64,000 nucleotides of DNA from Hydrangea macrophylla (lineage: Eukaryota; Streptophyta; Magnoliopsida; Cornales; Hydrangeaceae): positions 13,259,218-13,323,217 of the forward strand of contig CM066982.1 in NCBI GenBank assembly GCA_033977485.1, read 5' to 3'. Positions within the stretch are counted from its first letter, which is position 1; each line of letters starts with the position of its first letter. Shown here in pieces: positions 21,110 to 33,410 of the stretch. The position numbers were made by a program, and so were the translations under genes. The notes beneath the pieces were generated by a model. The model ran no database searches. It saw only the letters and a program-made list of their open reading frames with translations, and was not told where the DNA came from.

Positions 21110-21665
21110 ATTCTGGTTGAAATTTTGTTAACATCCTGTTTGTTGTACCATAAAAATAAGTTATTATGAGTATGAAATAATTATTGAAACTTTCATTTTG
21201 CTGATTTCATGTTTGTTGTATCAATTTTTTTTTTTGTTCTTTTGTCAAAAAGAGAGCTTGATTAGTGTAATGTTTAGCTGTGTTATCGACTGGTTAATCG
21301 TCGATAAGTTTCTCTTGGTCCAATTCTCAATAAAATTTATCCAAGTTCTCATGTTTCTTGTTTTTCACTGTGACGCTTGTGCTAATTTACAGGTTCTTTC
21401 AAATTCATTTCCTAAACTCTCCTTGTTTTTTTTCTTCCTAATCAATGAACATTAAATATTTTGTTAACTCTATGCCTCTTGACCTTTTACTTGATTTTAT
21501 TGCTTTGAGATCTGCATCCAAGTGTTCCTATTTTCCTCATTGTTTTCCTTATTAGCCAAACAAAGAAAAATGTTTTCATCTTAATTTTCTTTTCATTCCC
21601 TTACTAAATACAATAACCAAACAGAGCTTTAGCAACAATCCCCACAAACTCAAAACTTCATGACT
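21110..21665. other. Spacer between PYRR-like gene and PPR gene
   Basis: The two genes converge here. The stretch is T-rich. 21540-21633 ends CCAAACAGAGCTTTAGC and looks like the right end of a Tourist-like MITE. Confidence 0.5.
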
Positions 21666-23831
21666 CTAGTAGGTATGTTCATCTTCATCCACATCATGCA
21701 ATGCAAAGCTGTAGTAAGGTTCATATCCTTCCATCTCCATCTGAATTCCCAAAACCTCAAGCATCCAGTAAATTTCATCCATCCCCATTTGCCCTCCATT
21801 CCCTGCTGAGAACATAAACACCTTCTTCTTCACCTCAATCCAACTCTGCCCGGGGGTTTTCTTTAGACCCTTCTTTTTTGCCGAGACTCTCACTCTAGCC
21901 GATTCCTCCCATCTCCCACTCCCAGCATATATATTTGAGAGCAACATATAGCTTCCGGGTGTCCCAGAAAAAAGACCAAAAACCCGAGAAGCAGTTTCCT
22001 CGGCTATATCTATACGCCTATACATACTACAAGCGTTCAAAAGAGCTCCCCAAACACACTCATTTGGTTCCATTGGCATTTTCTTCACAATATCACTAGC
22101 TTCTTGTAAAAGTCCAGCACGGCCAAGAAGATCAACTATACACGCATAGTGCTCAACCTGAGGTTCGATCCCAAATTCTCTTCTCATCGAATCGAAGAAC
22201 TTACGACCCTCGGAAACAAGGCCGGCATGACTACAAGCAGAAAGAACAGCAACAAAAGTAACCCCATCTGGCTCATACCCATCTTCGACCATTTGGTAAA
22301 ATGTTTTTAGAGCACTCTCACCAAGTCCATGCATACCATAACCTGCAATCATCGAGTTCCACGAGATTGAATCCCTACCGTTAATTTTTTCGAATACCCA
22401 ATTCCCTTCCTTGAGACTCCCACATTTTGTATACATATTAATCAACCCATTTCCCACTAGAATGTTACCATCCATTAAAGCTCTAATTACATGGCCATGG
22501 ACTTCCCTACCAAGATTACGTGCTGATAAGTCTGCACAAACTGACAAAACCGTAGAAATTGTAATAGAATTAGCCGTAACTTTAGCAATCTGCATAGAAC
22601 GAAAAATTTCCAAGCACTCCTCCCCACGTCCCTGCGAAGCAAAACCACCAATAATGGCACTCCAACTTATGATATTAGGTCTTACAATTGGACACTTGTC
22701 CATCTTTGACAATAATTCAAAAGCTTCATCACATAAACCAGAATCAGCATATGAAGATATCAAAGCATTCCAACTTACTACATTGTTCGATTCCATTTCC
22801 GAAAACAAATTTAGTGCATATTTTATGTTTCCGTGTCTCCCATACATACATATAAGCGAATTTTTCACAAACAAGTAATTCTCAAAACCACCCTTTATGA
22901 CATACCCATGTATAGTCTCACCCTTTTCAACTGTACCCAAATCAACAGATACCGGTATAACCACCGCAAGTGCTTCAGCAGTAGCCCCGATCCCTTTCTC
23001 TCTCATCACACCGTACAATTGCAAAGTTTTCTCATGAAGCCCACACCGAGCATGACTCGACAACAATGCGGTCCAAGTGACTAGGTTTGGCTCTAATCCT
23101 TGTTCCTCCATCTGTAAAAACACCTTCGAAGCACTATCACAATCATAATTTAGCGAAAACCCCGAAATTATTGTGTTCCAAGAGATATGACTTCTCATAA
23201 GCATTCTATCAAACAGTTGATACGCATCATCCATTCGACCAAGCTTCCCATACATTCCCATCAGTTCATTCACAACATGAATATTATATTGAAAACCCAT
23301 CTGTAAAACATGATTGTGAACATTCTTGCACAGTTTAGGATCACCAATCACACCACAAGCCCTTATAATCAAAGGCAAAGTAAACCCATCAGCTCTAAAC
23401 CCAAGCTTTCTCATCCGAACATAAATTCCAATGCTCTCTTTAAACTCCCCATTTGTGACATTAGCTCTCAAGATTGAGTTCCACAGAAGTAAATTCGAAA
23501 CGCATTCTTGGTGGGTTGTTTCAAACACCTTACGGGCATGGTCAAGAAGATTGAAGTTGGAGTAGAGTGAGACGATCTTAGCGGCCAAGAAAGCGGATCG
23601 ATAGGCGTCTGTTGTAATGATTTGGGTGTGAATTTGTTTGCATTGTTGAGTGGTGGTGCATTGTCGAAGAAGGTGATCGAAGAAATCGAGAAGTTCATTG
23701 TGGGTGTTGAAGAAATGGGTTGAACTGATCTGGGTTTGAATTTGATGATGGTGGGAGATCAAACGGCTGAAAATTGATGGGCAGGTGAGTTTGGGTTTAC
23801 AGAGAAGCCTTGGAGAAGAAGCATGAAGCAT
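21666..23831 (-). CDS. Pentatricopeptide repeat protein, PLS class with E domain
   Basis: An intronless frame of 721 residues from the chosen Met ([13 protein letters not shown]; the frame is open 20 codons further upstream to 23891). The start was chosen because the N-terminus becomes Arg/Ser/His-rich, as expected for organelle import. Repeated 31-36-residue PPR units run from about residue 70 to 600 (for example [60 protein letters not shown]). The C-terminus has the E/E+ layout ([28 protein letters not shown]) with no DYW deaminase domain. Proteins of this class bind organellar RNA and guide C-to-U editing with a partner. Overall it looks like the orthologue of Arabidopsis At1g17630 (from memory). 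No stop or frameshift is seen. The start lies head to head with a 14-3-3 fragment, so they may share an upstream region. Confidence 0.92.
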   Translation of the reverse strand: MLHASSPRLLCKPKLTCPSIFSRLISHHHQIQTQISSTHFFNTHNELLDFFDHLLRQCTTTQQCKQIHTQIITTDAYRSAFLAAKIVSLYSNFNLLDHARKVFETTHQECVSNLLLWNSILRANVTNGEFKESIGIYVRMRKLGFRADGFTLPLIIRACGVIGDPKLCKNVHNHVLQMGFQYNIHVVNELMGMYGKLGRMDDAYQLFDRMLMRSHISWNTIISGFSLNYDCDSASKVFLQMEEQGLEPNLVTWTALLSSHARCGLHEKTLQLYGVMREKGIGATAEALAVVIPVSVDLGTVEKGETIHGYVIKGGFENYLFVKNSLICMYGRHGNIKYALNLFSEMESNNVVSWNALISSYADSGLCDEAFELLSKMDKCPIVRPNIISWSAIIGGFASQGRGEECLEIFRSMQIAKVTANSITISTVLSVCADLSARNLGREVHGHVIRALMDGNILVGNGLINMYTKCGSLKEGNWVFEKINGRDSISWNSMIAGYGMHGLGESALKTFYQMVEDGYEPDGVTFVAVLSACSHAGLVSEGRKFFDSMRREFGIEPQVEHYACIVDLLGRAGLLQEASDIVKKMPMEPNECVWGALLNACSMYRRIDIAEETASRVFGLFSGTPGSYMLLSNIYAGSGRWEESARVRVSAKKKGLKKTPGQSWIEVKKKVFMFSAGNGGQMGMDEIYWMLEVLGIQMEMEGYEPYYSFALHDVDEDEHTY

Positions 23832-23924
23832 GAAGATACAAGAAAGTTTGTTAGTTGGGTAGTTGTGGTTCTTATTCTCCTCAGTCCTCACTGTGAAATG
23901 TCAAAGAGTTCTTTATTTGTTCAT

Positions 23925-24212
23925 TCTTTGGAGAAGGCGGTGGCCGCCGTCGAAGGAGGAGACGAGCTGACCTTGGAGGAGCGAAACCTCCTCTCCGTCG
24001 CCTACAAGAACGTGATCGGAGCCCGAAGAGCCTCGTGGCGGATCATATCGTCGATCGAGCAGAAGGAGGAGAGCAGAGGGAACGAGGACCACGTATCGGC
24101 GATCCGAGACTACAGATCGAAGATCGAGTCCGAGCTGTCGTCGATCTGCGAGGGCATTTTAAAACTGCTTGATTCAAAGCTCATTGGGGCAGCCTTGAGT
24201 GGTGACTTGAAG
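23925..24212 (+). pseudogene. 14-3-3 protein exon fragment
   Basis: The frame encodes [56 protein letters not shown] and [20 protein letters not shown], unmistakable 14-3-3 helices 2-4. These include the phosphopeptide-groove Lys-Asn and Arg-Arg residues ([14 protein letters not shown]). It ends with SGDLK before a GTGTAT donor, the usual end of exon 1 in this family. The first 30-40 residues are missing; upstream the open frame only reads antisense DNA of the PPR gene start. The remaining 60% of the protein is absent downstream. Good codon integrity suggests recent truncation. Confidence 0.88.
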
Positions 24213-24389
24213 GTGTATCCTCTGTTTCAATTTGAATTCTTATGTGAATGCGTTCTCTCTCTCTCTCTGTGTTTTATAGATCTGCTTTTTAGATCCGATG
24301 GCAAAGTGTGTTCATATTTTGGAAATAAACAAAAAATACTAATGATAATAATAATAAGGATATGTTTGCTTGTAACCATGGTAGAAACA

Positions 24390-24811
24390 CCATTCTGCTT
24401 TATGTAGAGAACCCAATGTTTGTGTCTAATGAAAATGATGAAGGAGCTATACTTGAGGGGGGTAGTGGCAATGGCAATGCCAATGCAAGTGAGAGTGACA
24501 ATGACTTTGAATACTTTGCTGATGGTGATAGGCTAGATGATAAGAGTGACAATGGAAACACTATGGATAAATCAGTGACTTTTGATAATATAGGGTCATC
24601 AAAGGCAAGTAGCAAGGGTATTCGGTTTAATGAGTTAGAGAGTGACAAGGGTAGTGAGATCCTCAAAAGTCCACATGACTCGGACGATGATGAGCAAACC
24701 ATGGAATATCCAGAGTTTTTTTTGAGAAAACAGACATGGACAATCATGAACTGAAACTAGGAATGAAGTTTGCTAATGTAAGCATCTATAGAGCTGCACT
24801 TAGAGAGCATG

Positions 24812-24815
<4 letters not shown>
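24390..24815 (+). pseudogene. MULE (MuDR-type) transposase N-terminal remnant
   Basis: An acidic Ser/Asp/Asn-rich frame (for example SDNDFEYFADGDRLDDKSDN, SPHDSDDDEQTMEYPEF) is followed, after a frameshift in a poly-T run near 24716-24723, by DMDNHELKLGMKFANVSIYR and AALREHG. That layout matches the N-terminus of plant Mutator-like transposases, where an acidic region leads into the GMKF...F+AAL+ DNA-binding domain. It is cut off by a 38-base poly-G tract. Confidence 0.7.

Positions 24816-24852
<37 letters not shown>
24815..24852. repeat. Poly-G tract (38 G)
   Basis: The longest G homopolymer in the window. It lies exactly where the MULE transposase frame ends. Confidence 0.85.
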
Positions 24853-24854
<2 letters not shown>

Positions 24855-25488
24855 TACATAATTTACCCTAATAATAATAATAGTAGACCATCAACGAATA
24901 TGAATTGGTAATATGATAGAGAATATAGTTATATGTATTTTAATCTTTGGGTAATGTGATATTTTAGTTTTATATTTTCGTTGTTAATGGTTATTAGGTT
25001 CTCGTTTGAACTTGGGTGATATTGTTTGGGAATTGAGAAGAGTGTTTTTTTTTTTTTTATTGATATGATTATTCACTATTTTTATTTGCTCGTTATTATG
25101 TTTTAAACTTGTTAAACAATCACAAAAATACATTTGTCTTATTGACAATCATATTATGGGACTTTGCAAGAATTAGAAGCAAGAGAATTAAAATTAACAA
25201 CCTAGGAATCAAGTAGGATTTAAAAAAAAAAAAGATTTTATTTTTTGGGTAGGTAAAAATTAGCTCTTATCAATTGACATAAGAAGCAAGTTTACCTTTG
25301 AATTTGGTAGCAATGTGGCTGGGTGAATTAGAGACCGCCTGAGAAATTCGAAGAGATTAGAGAGTGAGATCTACAAAATGACGGGGAAGCTAATTGAGGA
25401 TTAAAATGTAGGATTGCAACTGTTGAGCAGGAATCAGAATTCGAAACTACAGAAAATATGATTAGCAAAATGCACTCCGTTTAGATTT
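24853..25488. other. Intergenic DNA, nothing recognised
   Basis: AT-rich sequence with no reading frame of note. Confidence 0.5.
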
Positions 25489-25952
25489 GAGAGAATCAGA
25501 GAGAAGAGAAGAGAAGAGAAGAGAACCTCATTAAGAGAAGAGGAGAAGAGAAGAGAAAGCATACTTGTTGGATGGAGAGAAGAGAAGAGAAACATAAGGC
25601 TCTCTTGTTTGTTTGGCTATCATAAAAGAAGAGAACATCAAGTATTTAAAACCAATGTACTCTTTTACCCTCTATTAATAATGGTAATGACACTTTGCAA
25701 GTGCAAGGGGTTGTTGGAATAAGAATATACATTCAGGATGTATTTCTCCTTCTATTATCATTTTATTATGGTTCTCTTCTCTTCTCTCCTCAATCTCTTC
25801 GATTTGGAAAGAACCAAAATTGAGTTCTTTTTCTCCTCACATTCTCTCCAGTTCTCTCCATTAACGTTCTCTTCTCTCCCAACTTACCTATCTAAACGAG
25901 AGAACTTGAGAGAAAGTGGTTCTCTTTCTCTTCTCTTCTCTCCGATTCTCTC
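25489..25952. repeat. Foldback element rich in GAGAA/TTCTC
   Basis: The left end GAGAGAATCAGAGAGAAGAG and right end TTCTCTCCGATTCTCTC are inverted repeats, extended by GAGAA/TTCTC simple repeats on both arms. The total length is about 464 bp. It resembles a MITE whose ends have picked up simple-sequence expansion. Confidence 0.6.
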
Positions 25953-26529
25953 AACCTCGTGTTTTTCAAAATTAAATTTGGAAAGCCTAAATAGTGGTGC
26001 ATTAACAACCTAGGTATCAAGTAGGATTTTTTTCTTAAAAGATTTTCTTTTTTGGGTAAGTAAATATTAGCTCTTACATTATTAATGACTAAATATGAAC
26101 AATTAGAATGTTTATACCTTACTTCTCAAAAAAGAAGGTATGTACCTTAAATGTTTGTCAGAATTAAATTTGGAGAGCCTAAATAATGGTGCCTTACCCG
26201 GAATTAATGATGTTGCATTTTTAAATTATTTGTTTCTCTGCTGCTGTCTAGGTTGCTGCCCACAGCTCAAGGAACTTGAACTCTTGAATTGAGCCATGAG
26301 ATCAGAAATGCATAAAGTAGAGGAGGAGAATCTTAGCTATACTTTATGAGGGGAATGGAAAGAATCATCTTGAGATTTTCCTTGCCTGAGGTACTATTAA
26401 GTATACTATCTGATGGATGTTCAAATCGATAGATATAATCATGATAATTATGATATTCTTTTTACATTGTTATGCTGAGTTCGGTGATAGCAGGCTTAAT
26501 TGAGTTTTATATCGAATTTATAGGTTGAC
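25953..26529. other. Upstream region of the F-box gene
   Basis: No supported feature. The words GGAAAGCCTAAATAGTGGTGC (about 25979) and GGAGAGCCTAAATAATGGTGC (about 26173) form a short imperfect duplication. Confidence 0.4.
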
Positions 26530-28304
26530 ATGATTATGTTGGACCGCTTGCCACGTGCTGTGATCTGCGGAGGAAAGAGAGAGTTTGTGTCTTCTTCTGC
26601 TATGGTTGGTGTGAGTTAATTTTCAAGTTTTTATAATTATGGATTTACTCCAACAAGCTTATGTAGAAAAGTTTAAAAAAAATATTGAAAAGTTTGTTTT
26701 CGTGTACACTAATGAGCAGTTTTTGCTTGAAATAAAACACAGGAGGAGGACTGTATCAATGTGGATGATGATGATCTGATTAGCAAGAAGCTCCCAGAGG
26801 AAATTCTTTGTTCCATTATATCATTTTTGAGAATGAGAGAGGCAGTGAGTACAAGTACTCTTTCACGAAAATGGAGGTACTTATGGAGGTCATCTTTGAC
26901 CTACCTTGATTTTGATGCGCCAAACATGACTGGAGATATTGTGTACGTTATGGGAAGTAAGTTCAATACCATACCTATACAGAAGGAAAGGTCCAAGTTC
27001 ATAGGATGGGTAAATCAAGTTTTAGCACTCCATTGTGGTGCAACCATAGAATCTTCCAGGGTGGACTTTTGGTTGGGTGTAGAGTTCAGTCATAACATTG
27101 ATCAATGGATTCAATTTGCCGTAGATAAGGAAGTTAAGAAGCTTGATATTAACTTGTCAAGCTATTGTCCGCCTTCGCAATATGAGAAATTGTATATATT
27201 TCCTCATCGGCTATTTTCTCAAAGCATGGGGTTAACCTTCTTAAAGCACCTATCTCTGGGAAGTTGCATATTGAGTCTTCCTCCGGATTTTCACAGTTTC
27301 AGCTCCTCTCTCACATCCATTGGTCTAAAGGATACTCATCTCATGGAGGAGAATATCCTGAATATTTTATCCAATTGCTTGTGCCTTGAGTTGGTTTAGC
27401 GTGAGAAATTGCTTTTGTCCAAGAAGTTTAAAGTTTGTGGGTGGTAGATGACAATCATTTAAGCTAAAGCACTTAAGTATAAATGATTGCCATTATGTAA
27501 AGGAGATTGAAATTTGTGACACAATAAATCTTTTCTCATTTGAATATATGGGACATAAGTTAAAACAGCTTTTGTACAAGAACAAAGTAGGAATTGCAAG
27601 GCTTTGCTTTTATAATAAATGGGAACCATTAGCTGTGGTAAATTATGCCCTTGGGAGCCTAGCAAGTTTCCTCAGCTGGAAACTTTATTATTGACCTCAG
27701 ACCTTATTAAGGTAATTTCAAAGTAACTGGTTTCTTTTACATTTCTGGTCATTGTTCTTTGATATGCACTTACATCTACTGTCAATCTCTTTTACTTTCA
27801 GGAAGATATGGTACCTCAGTGTTTACCGACGTTCACTAAGCTGAAGCATTTGGTACTAATGTTCTTTGGATCACACCCAGGAAGCCTCTTTGAACTGCCC
27901 TAGTCTCTTTTGAAGGCATCTCCTCTTTTGCATAAACTTGAGCTACATGTGAGTCCTTTTAAATGCATTGTACCCGTGAAAGTCTAATGGTTATAATGCA
28001 TCTCCTCATAACTCAACAATTTATGTTCTACTTTCACCTACCCTTGTTTGTATTTCAGTCTTTTTCAAAACCAAATAGGTTAAAGTAAAAGATGCTTTGG
28101 AGTCGAATAATTACATTTGTGTCTATGAACTAAAATTCAAGAAACCACCACTGTTTTTGGTTGCACATACGACAGAATATACATTTTGTTTAATGATTAG
28201 GAGCACAAGCTACTAGTTAATTCATCTGATGGTTATTGTTTAGGTAATTTCTTATTACGAATAGGCAACTGCGAGAGGGATTTGGGGGTGGGGGGAATGG
28301 GGAT

Positions 28305-28354
<50 letters not shown>
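28305..28354. repeat. (GA)n microsatellite
   Basis: A GA dinucleotide run of about 50 bp in the large intron of the F-box pseudogene. Confidence 0.9.
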
Positions 28355-28358
<4 letters not shown>

Positions 28359-28534
28359 CCATGTTCGACGTTAAAAAGGTAGTTCTTAGGACTAACAGTT
28401 TCAATGCATTGAGCACTAGGTTTTACAACTTTTGGCTTGTTTTGGGAGATCATTTGCTTTGCTTGTGCAGTTGTGCTTGCAATTTGTAAACATTTAGGAC
28501 ATGGAAATGGTGAGGACACGGTAAAATAGAAACC

Positions 28535-29373
28535 ATATATTTAGAAACTTTTTTTTTTTTGAAAGAGAAACTGTATTAATAATCAAAGATAGGTTAATAA
28601 AGGTAGGGACCTCCCCCATCAAAACAGCAACAAATACAAAAAAACAGAGGCCCACTGTAGCAGGTATAGAACCCAAAAGAAAAAAAACAACGCAAAAGAT
28701 CCCTCTACATTCACCCTAAGAGCGAAGAGCGGGTATTTAACACACTTCAGCTATGTTGGTTAAAAATCGTTGGTAAACAATCATTCCTCTTGGCCTTGAA
28801 CCACCATACTATCCTCACTTTAATGAGATCAACAAGTTTAAAGAACCTCTACCCCCCACCCCCTTCTGTTGAAGATTATCTCGCACCGACTTGATCATCC
28901 GATCTTCATGAAATATAAGATGCCTAATTAACTCTAATTTGAAACTCACCTAGTAAGCTCTCATTTTGGAATTCCTATTTTGATTTCATCACTCTTTAAG
29001 GAATCTCAATTCGTAAAAGCACTGATCCGCTTCCGTAAATCCTGTTTATTCTCATATGCAAATACCTAAACTATGAGCTCAAGGAATCCTCTTCCACTTT
29101 CAACTTCTACTTTGTTTTTCAGAATTTCAGCAACATTTGGCGCAAAAAAAAAAAAAAAAAGCACCTAAATGTCTCCACTCTTTAAAAAATTAATAAACAA
29201 AGTATAAGATGGATTTTGGTGTCCTAGACATGAGTCAATGTTAAGAAGCGTCCACGTAACATAGGTTTGTACTGTTTCCTTAGTACAAAATGGTCTATTA
29301 TGATTTTCGCCGTATGTTTGACTAGTTTAGTACGTTGGAGAATTTACGATAACCCTTTGTTGTTTGTTTTCAG
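28535..29373. other. Insertion-rich intron of the F-box pseudogene
   Basis: TTTTTTTTTTTTGAAAGAG is followed by CTGTATTAATAATCAAAG near 28549-28590. It looks like the antisense 3' end of a LINE or SINE, where a poly-A tail would appear as poly-T. No coding part is recognised. Poly-A lies at 29143-29160. Confidence 0.3.
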
Positions 29374-29688
29374 CTACCATTCTCCTTTGGAACAAATGAC
29401 ACCGTTCAGAAGAAGGTGGTATCATCAGAGGAATGCTATAGGCATGAGCATCTCATGGAAGTGGAGATGCACAAATTTCGAGGTTATGTAGAGCAAGTCG
29501 AGCTTGTAATTCGTCTGGTCAGCTACGCTGCTTCTACTATTGAGAAAATAAAAGTTGTTCGCAAGGAACGCAGGTATCTAGGAAATGGCAAATGGTTAAT
29601 GGGTCCAGTAGCTAAGATCACACTAGAGGGAGTGCGTGAACTGCTTGGCAGCAAAGTCCCAATTACAAGTAATTTAATTGTGCTGTGA

Positions 29689-31210
29689 GAGCATTGTATG
29701 TGTTGAAAGAAGGGGTGATTGTTTGGGCAGAAATGTGGGAACTGATTTCTTCGAAGTCCACTGCTTCTCTGAAGATAGGTTTGAGACTGCATGAATGTAT
29801 TCAATATTTTTTTTCTTCAAAAAAACTGTGTTATTTAATCACTATGGCTACTGGTTTATTTTATTTTTTTATTTATGAAGCTAGGTTAATCATACGATCA
29901 CACCACATTTTGAGAGTGATTTGTTAACAGACCCAACAGACTAAACCGAACCGATGACACCCCTATTCACCGGTCCTTTGTTTGCCCAAAGACGTATCAA
30001 TCCACATTAAATTTCACTAGGATACTTTTGGCCATGTATGTTGGAATCTACCCTCAATGGTTTGGCTTTAGCAATTAGCATCAACAAATGTACTCAAAAG
30101 TATCTTTGAAATGAAACCTTTGGGGGCCAACGTCAACCCCCTTTTTTTTTTTTTTTTTTTTCTGATTACATACCATTGATGAATGAATAAAATAAAATCA
30201 TCCCAAGAATAGAATGAAAAGATTAGCCATATATTCATCTCTCACACAATAATCAAACTCCCAAACAATGCAAACAACATCAACAGCAAACAATCCCATT
30301 TTCCTATTCTTCAGTTTGTTTCTTCCCATTTTGACAAACGTAATTCAATTGTTTGATCAATGGCAATGCAAGTGAAATCAGACATACAAAGCTTTGCTTG
30401 CTTCAATTTAGTGAAGCCTATTGGTGTGAGTTATCTCCATTGCGACCTTTCTGTTATGTAGAGAGGCCTCATGTCATGGAGCTCAAAAATGGAGGTCAAA
30501 ATAGAGAGGTATTGGATGTGATTCAATGTAGTTTGGGCTAAGATACCCAAAAAAACTGAATTTTATAACATAGAGATTAATGATCAAGGTAACATATACA
30601 AAATCCAGTGTGTCATAACAGTCCTGACCAGCTGAGGACAGCACCCTAATTACTTGTGAGGTCCTCGAATGCATAGCATCTATAACTCATCTCGATATCT
30701 TAGTAAATTGATTCACACACAGAGTTATGTTCAATAAATTGTGTAATGGTTGTTCGGATATTTAAAACATTTGATATTTTGTGTGCTAAGTTACCAGCTA
30801 CTTGGGTCCAACAATATGTATCAAGATTCAACACTATGAAATGATAAACTTTTCAATATGTGTTTCAAAATTTCAATTCTTTACATTTGTGAGTATGTAT
30901 ATTTGTATTTGGGAATCGCATCAACGAAACTAAGTGCAATGCATGTTGATATATTAAGATTATTTTTGTCAAAAAAAATAAAAAATAATAATACAATTAA
31001 AGGACCACTGCGTCCCAATTTAAGAGTCTTTTATTCTAACTTCAAATGTCCCAATTTAAGAATCATCTTTGAAACATAATCTACACACCTTTCAAGTTCA
31101 TATTTTATATTAATATAAAAATTTTCAATTTCAATTGTTGTGACATTAGAATTTTCAACCTATAGAAGAGAACAACAATAAGAAAAGTTGTCAATTTTCA
31201 CGACAATAAG
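29689..31210. other. Intergenic DNA, no gene seen
   Basis: AT-rich. A poly-T tract of about 20 lies near 30139-30160. No open frame matches a known family. Confidence 0.55.
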
Positions 31211-31307
31211 AGCTCGCATGGTAATGTTGTGATTTTTGGTTAACTCTCAAAACAAAAAATGAAAACAACAATTAAAAACTAAAAACCACAGCATTACTAT
31301 GCGAGGC
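31211..31307. repeat. Small MITE, copy 2 of the family at 2177
   Basis: The ends AGCTCGCATGGTAATGTTGT and CACAGCATTACTATGCGAGGC are an inverted repeat, sharing termini and A/T-rich TTTTTAGT-like centre with 2177-2289. Confidence 0.65.
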
Positions 31308-31481
31308 CTAAATTGAAGGATAAATTACAGTTACCTCCCTTGATATATGATCCAATTACACGATTCATTATACAGTTTGAAATTTCATTAAAGGAATAGG
31401 TGCACCTGCAGTACCTCCCAACAGTTAGTCAACTATTGGTTGGCTGAATCGAAAAGTTAACTTTCCTTTCGGGTCTTGCTA

Positions 31482-31626
31482 GGGGCACTAACAACTTTCA
31501 CTAACACTTACTAACACACTCTATCTCTCTCCTAGTGGTTCTGCGGGGTCCACTGCGGACCCTACAGTGCCACTAGAAGAGAGATAGAGTGTGTTAATAA
31601 GTGTTAGTGAAAGTTGTTAGTGCCCC
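31482..31626. repeat. Near-perfect 145-bp hairpin
   Basis: The left arm GGGGCACTAACAACTTTCAC, then TAACACTTACTAACACACTC, pairs almost perfectly with the right arm GAGTGTGTTAATAAGTGTTA, then GTGAAAGTTGTTAGTGCCCC. Arms of roughly 60 bp surround a GC-rich loop. The best reading is a young MITE; a small-RNA-producing hairpin is possible. Confidence 0.85.
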
Positions 31627-32032
31627 AAATATTACTCCTTTCCAAAATACCTAACCTACTCTTACAAAAAACTGAAAAAAAAAAAAAATTCAATATTATG
31701 CCCTCCTGTCCTCTCTTAAGCCTAAAAAAATGTCATTTCAGTTGGTTAAACTTTTGTCTTAAAAGATTGCAGTTTTGCTCACCTAAAATTATTCATCCTT
31801 TGCTTATTCTCTTTTTTTATTGGCTAATGCAGTGGGTTCAGTACTTTATATCATTAATTAATTCGAATTTAATTTTAGACCTCACTGCATTAGTCAATGA
31901 GAGAAGAGTGTGAGTAATTTTGGGGTGAACAAAAATGTATTCATCTAAAAATTTTAATTTTGTACCTCTAACATTTATTAATGAAAAGTGATAAATTTAA
32001 ACTTCCATCAAGTCGGGTACTCGATAAACAAT

Positions 32033-32237
32033 AATGCTAGGCACACAACACCAACCACACAAGTACCATATTTAAAGTTCAAGTCCCCGCATAGCACAAG
32101 GCCCCACATTTAAAGCACAAAGCACCCAACATTCAAAGACAAGGCACCTTAATAATGCTAGGTGCCATGTGCTTTAAATGTGGGGCCTTGTGCTTTAAAT
32201 GTGTTACTTGTGTGGTTGGTGTTGTGTGCCTAGCATT
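32033..32237. repeat. MITE with 33-bp inverted ends
   Basis: The left end AATGCTAGGCACACAACACC, then AACCACACAAGTA, is the exact complement of the right end TACTTGTGTGGTT, then GGTGTTGTGTGCCTAGCATT. Internal GGCCCCACATTTAAAGCAC words are also inverted. Confidence 0.85.
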
Positions 32238-32339
32238 AGTCCTCAATAAATGCTGATTAAGAAGGTCAATGTATGAAAGTTTGCGTAATTAGACCATACA
32301 TCTTAGGGAGTTCAGTGTAACTCACTCTAAAATAAATTA

Positions 32340-32693
32340 AGAGTAAATTACATTTTGAGATTGTGTGTGATTTCACTTTGGCCATTGTAATTTCAGTTTC
32401 ATTTTAGGTTTAATACAGTTCATTCATCAAATTTTCTTACAATTTTGGACAAATTTAGGTTCAATATAGGTGTGTAAAATAATTTCTCTACGTAAATTTA
32501 CCATTATGCCCCTAATGATAGCTCACGTATGCATCATATGACATATTTCTGTCAAAAATTGTAAGAAATTTTCATGAATGAACTACATTGGACCTAAACG
32601 GAAATTGTAAGGACTAAAGTGACAAAATTAAAACTAAAGGGACCAAAGTCACATCACGCCCAAATTATAGAGGTTTAAAGTGTAATTTTTTCC
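32340..32693. repeat. Foldback element of the GTAAATTACA type
   Basis: The left end AGAGTAAATTACATTTTGAG pairs with the right end TTTAAAGTGTAATTTTTTCC. TTTCACTTTGGCC and ATTTTCTTACAATTTT pair with AAAGGGACCAAAGTC and AAAATTGTAAGAAAT. Imperfect and non-coding, it resembles the MITE at 16219. Confidence 0.6.
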
Positions 32694-33410
32694 CCATATA
32701 TTGAATTGAGATAGTACATATAGAATCGAGAAATGCTATGTGTGTATGTACAAACCCCAATTCTCTATGTACAACCTCAATTCTTTGCACCCCAGGTTCG
32801 GCTTATTTGGGTTGGTAAATTTTTTGCTCAAGTCCAACCTAAATTCAATCTGGACTTGAATTTTTAAACCCACACCCATCCAAGATACATAAAAAAAATA
32901 GAGTAAATATCACCTACGTCCCTTAAGGTATGATGGATCACACACGTCCTTTGAAACAATAATTTAAATCTAGGAAGCACGATTTTATTTATTAAAAACC
33001 CTCAATCATACAATCATTATCCAATATACAATGAATCCAAAAGAAAGGCAAAAATAAAACCATATTACATGGCTAGCTAGGGTTTCATTAAAATCCCTAG
33101 AAAGCGGTTTAATCGGGAGTGAGCATGGTATGAGGAAGATGGCGGAAGCCATGGAAAACTTGATCTTCTACTTCTTCTTCTTTCCTTTTCTCTCTCTCAG
33201 TGGTTGTAAAATACGGGTGTATAACCCTCCAATGAGTTGAAAACACATATATAAAGGTTTCCTAGAAGTTTAGAACTTCCAAAAACCTAGTTGCACTAAA
33301 ATTGCCTTTTTGCATGTGTGAATTCTAGAGATTTCGTGTTCACTGGAGCGACCACTGTGATGAGATTATAGTTTTCTTCAAAAGGGGTTGTCGGTCGAGC
33401 GAGCATCGCG
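32694..33410. other. Intergenic DNA, nothing recognised
   Basis: No supported gene. A short (CTT)n patch lies near 33168-33182. Confidence 0.5.

Larger units (their letters stand above)
26530..29688 (+). pseudogene. F-box/LRR/FBD protein gene, broken
   Basis: Proposed exon 1 at 26530-26610 (MIMLDRLPRAVICGG...SAMVG, donor GTGAGT) joins exon 2 at 26743 (acceptor ACACAG). Exon 2 contains a clear F-box (LISKKLPEEILCSIISFLRM, TSTLSRKWRYLWRS) and LRR-like segments (LKHLSLGSCILSLPPDF). It stops at TAG 27397-27399. Homologous sequence continues in broken frames past it (for example KLKHLSINDCHYVKEIEI). An exon at 27802-27948 has an in-frame TAG at 27901. A final exon at 29374-29688 encodes an FBD-like end (LMEVEMHKFRGYVEQVELVI, GVRELLGSKVPI). 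Intact relatives are substrate receptors of SCF ubiquitin ligases. With at least two stops and shifts this copy is very likely dead. Confidence 0.8.
31317..32337. repeat. Decayed foldback element containing two nested MITEs
   Basis: The left end ATAAATTACAGTTACCTCCC pairs imperfectly with the right end (GGGAGTTCAGTGTAACTCACT). TGATCCAATTACACG pairs with GTAATTAGACCATAC. Two independent small inverted-repeat elements (31482-31626 and 32033-32237) lie inside. Confidence 0.5.

Noticed and set aside
22411..23084. Plus-strand frames inside the PPR gene
   Set aside because: Antisense shadows of the PPR coding sequence; the minus strand carries clear repeat motifs over the full length.
26759..26761. 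ATG at 26759 as start of the F-box protein
   Set aside because: It is out of frame with the F-box; an upstream exon joined at the acceptor before 26743 keeps the frame.
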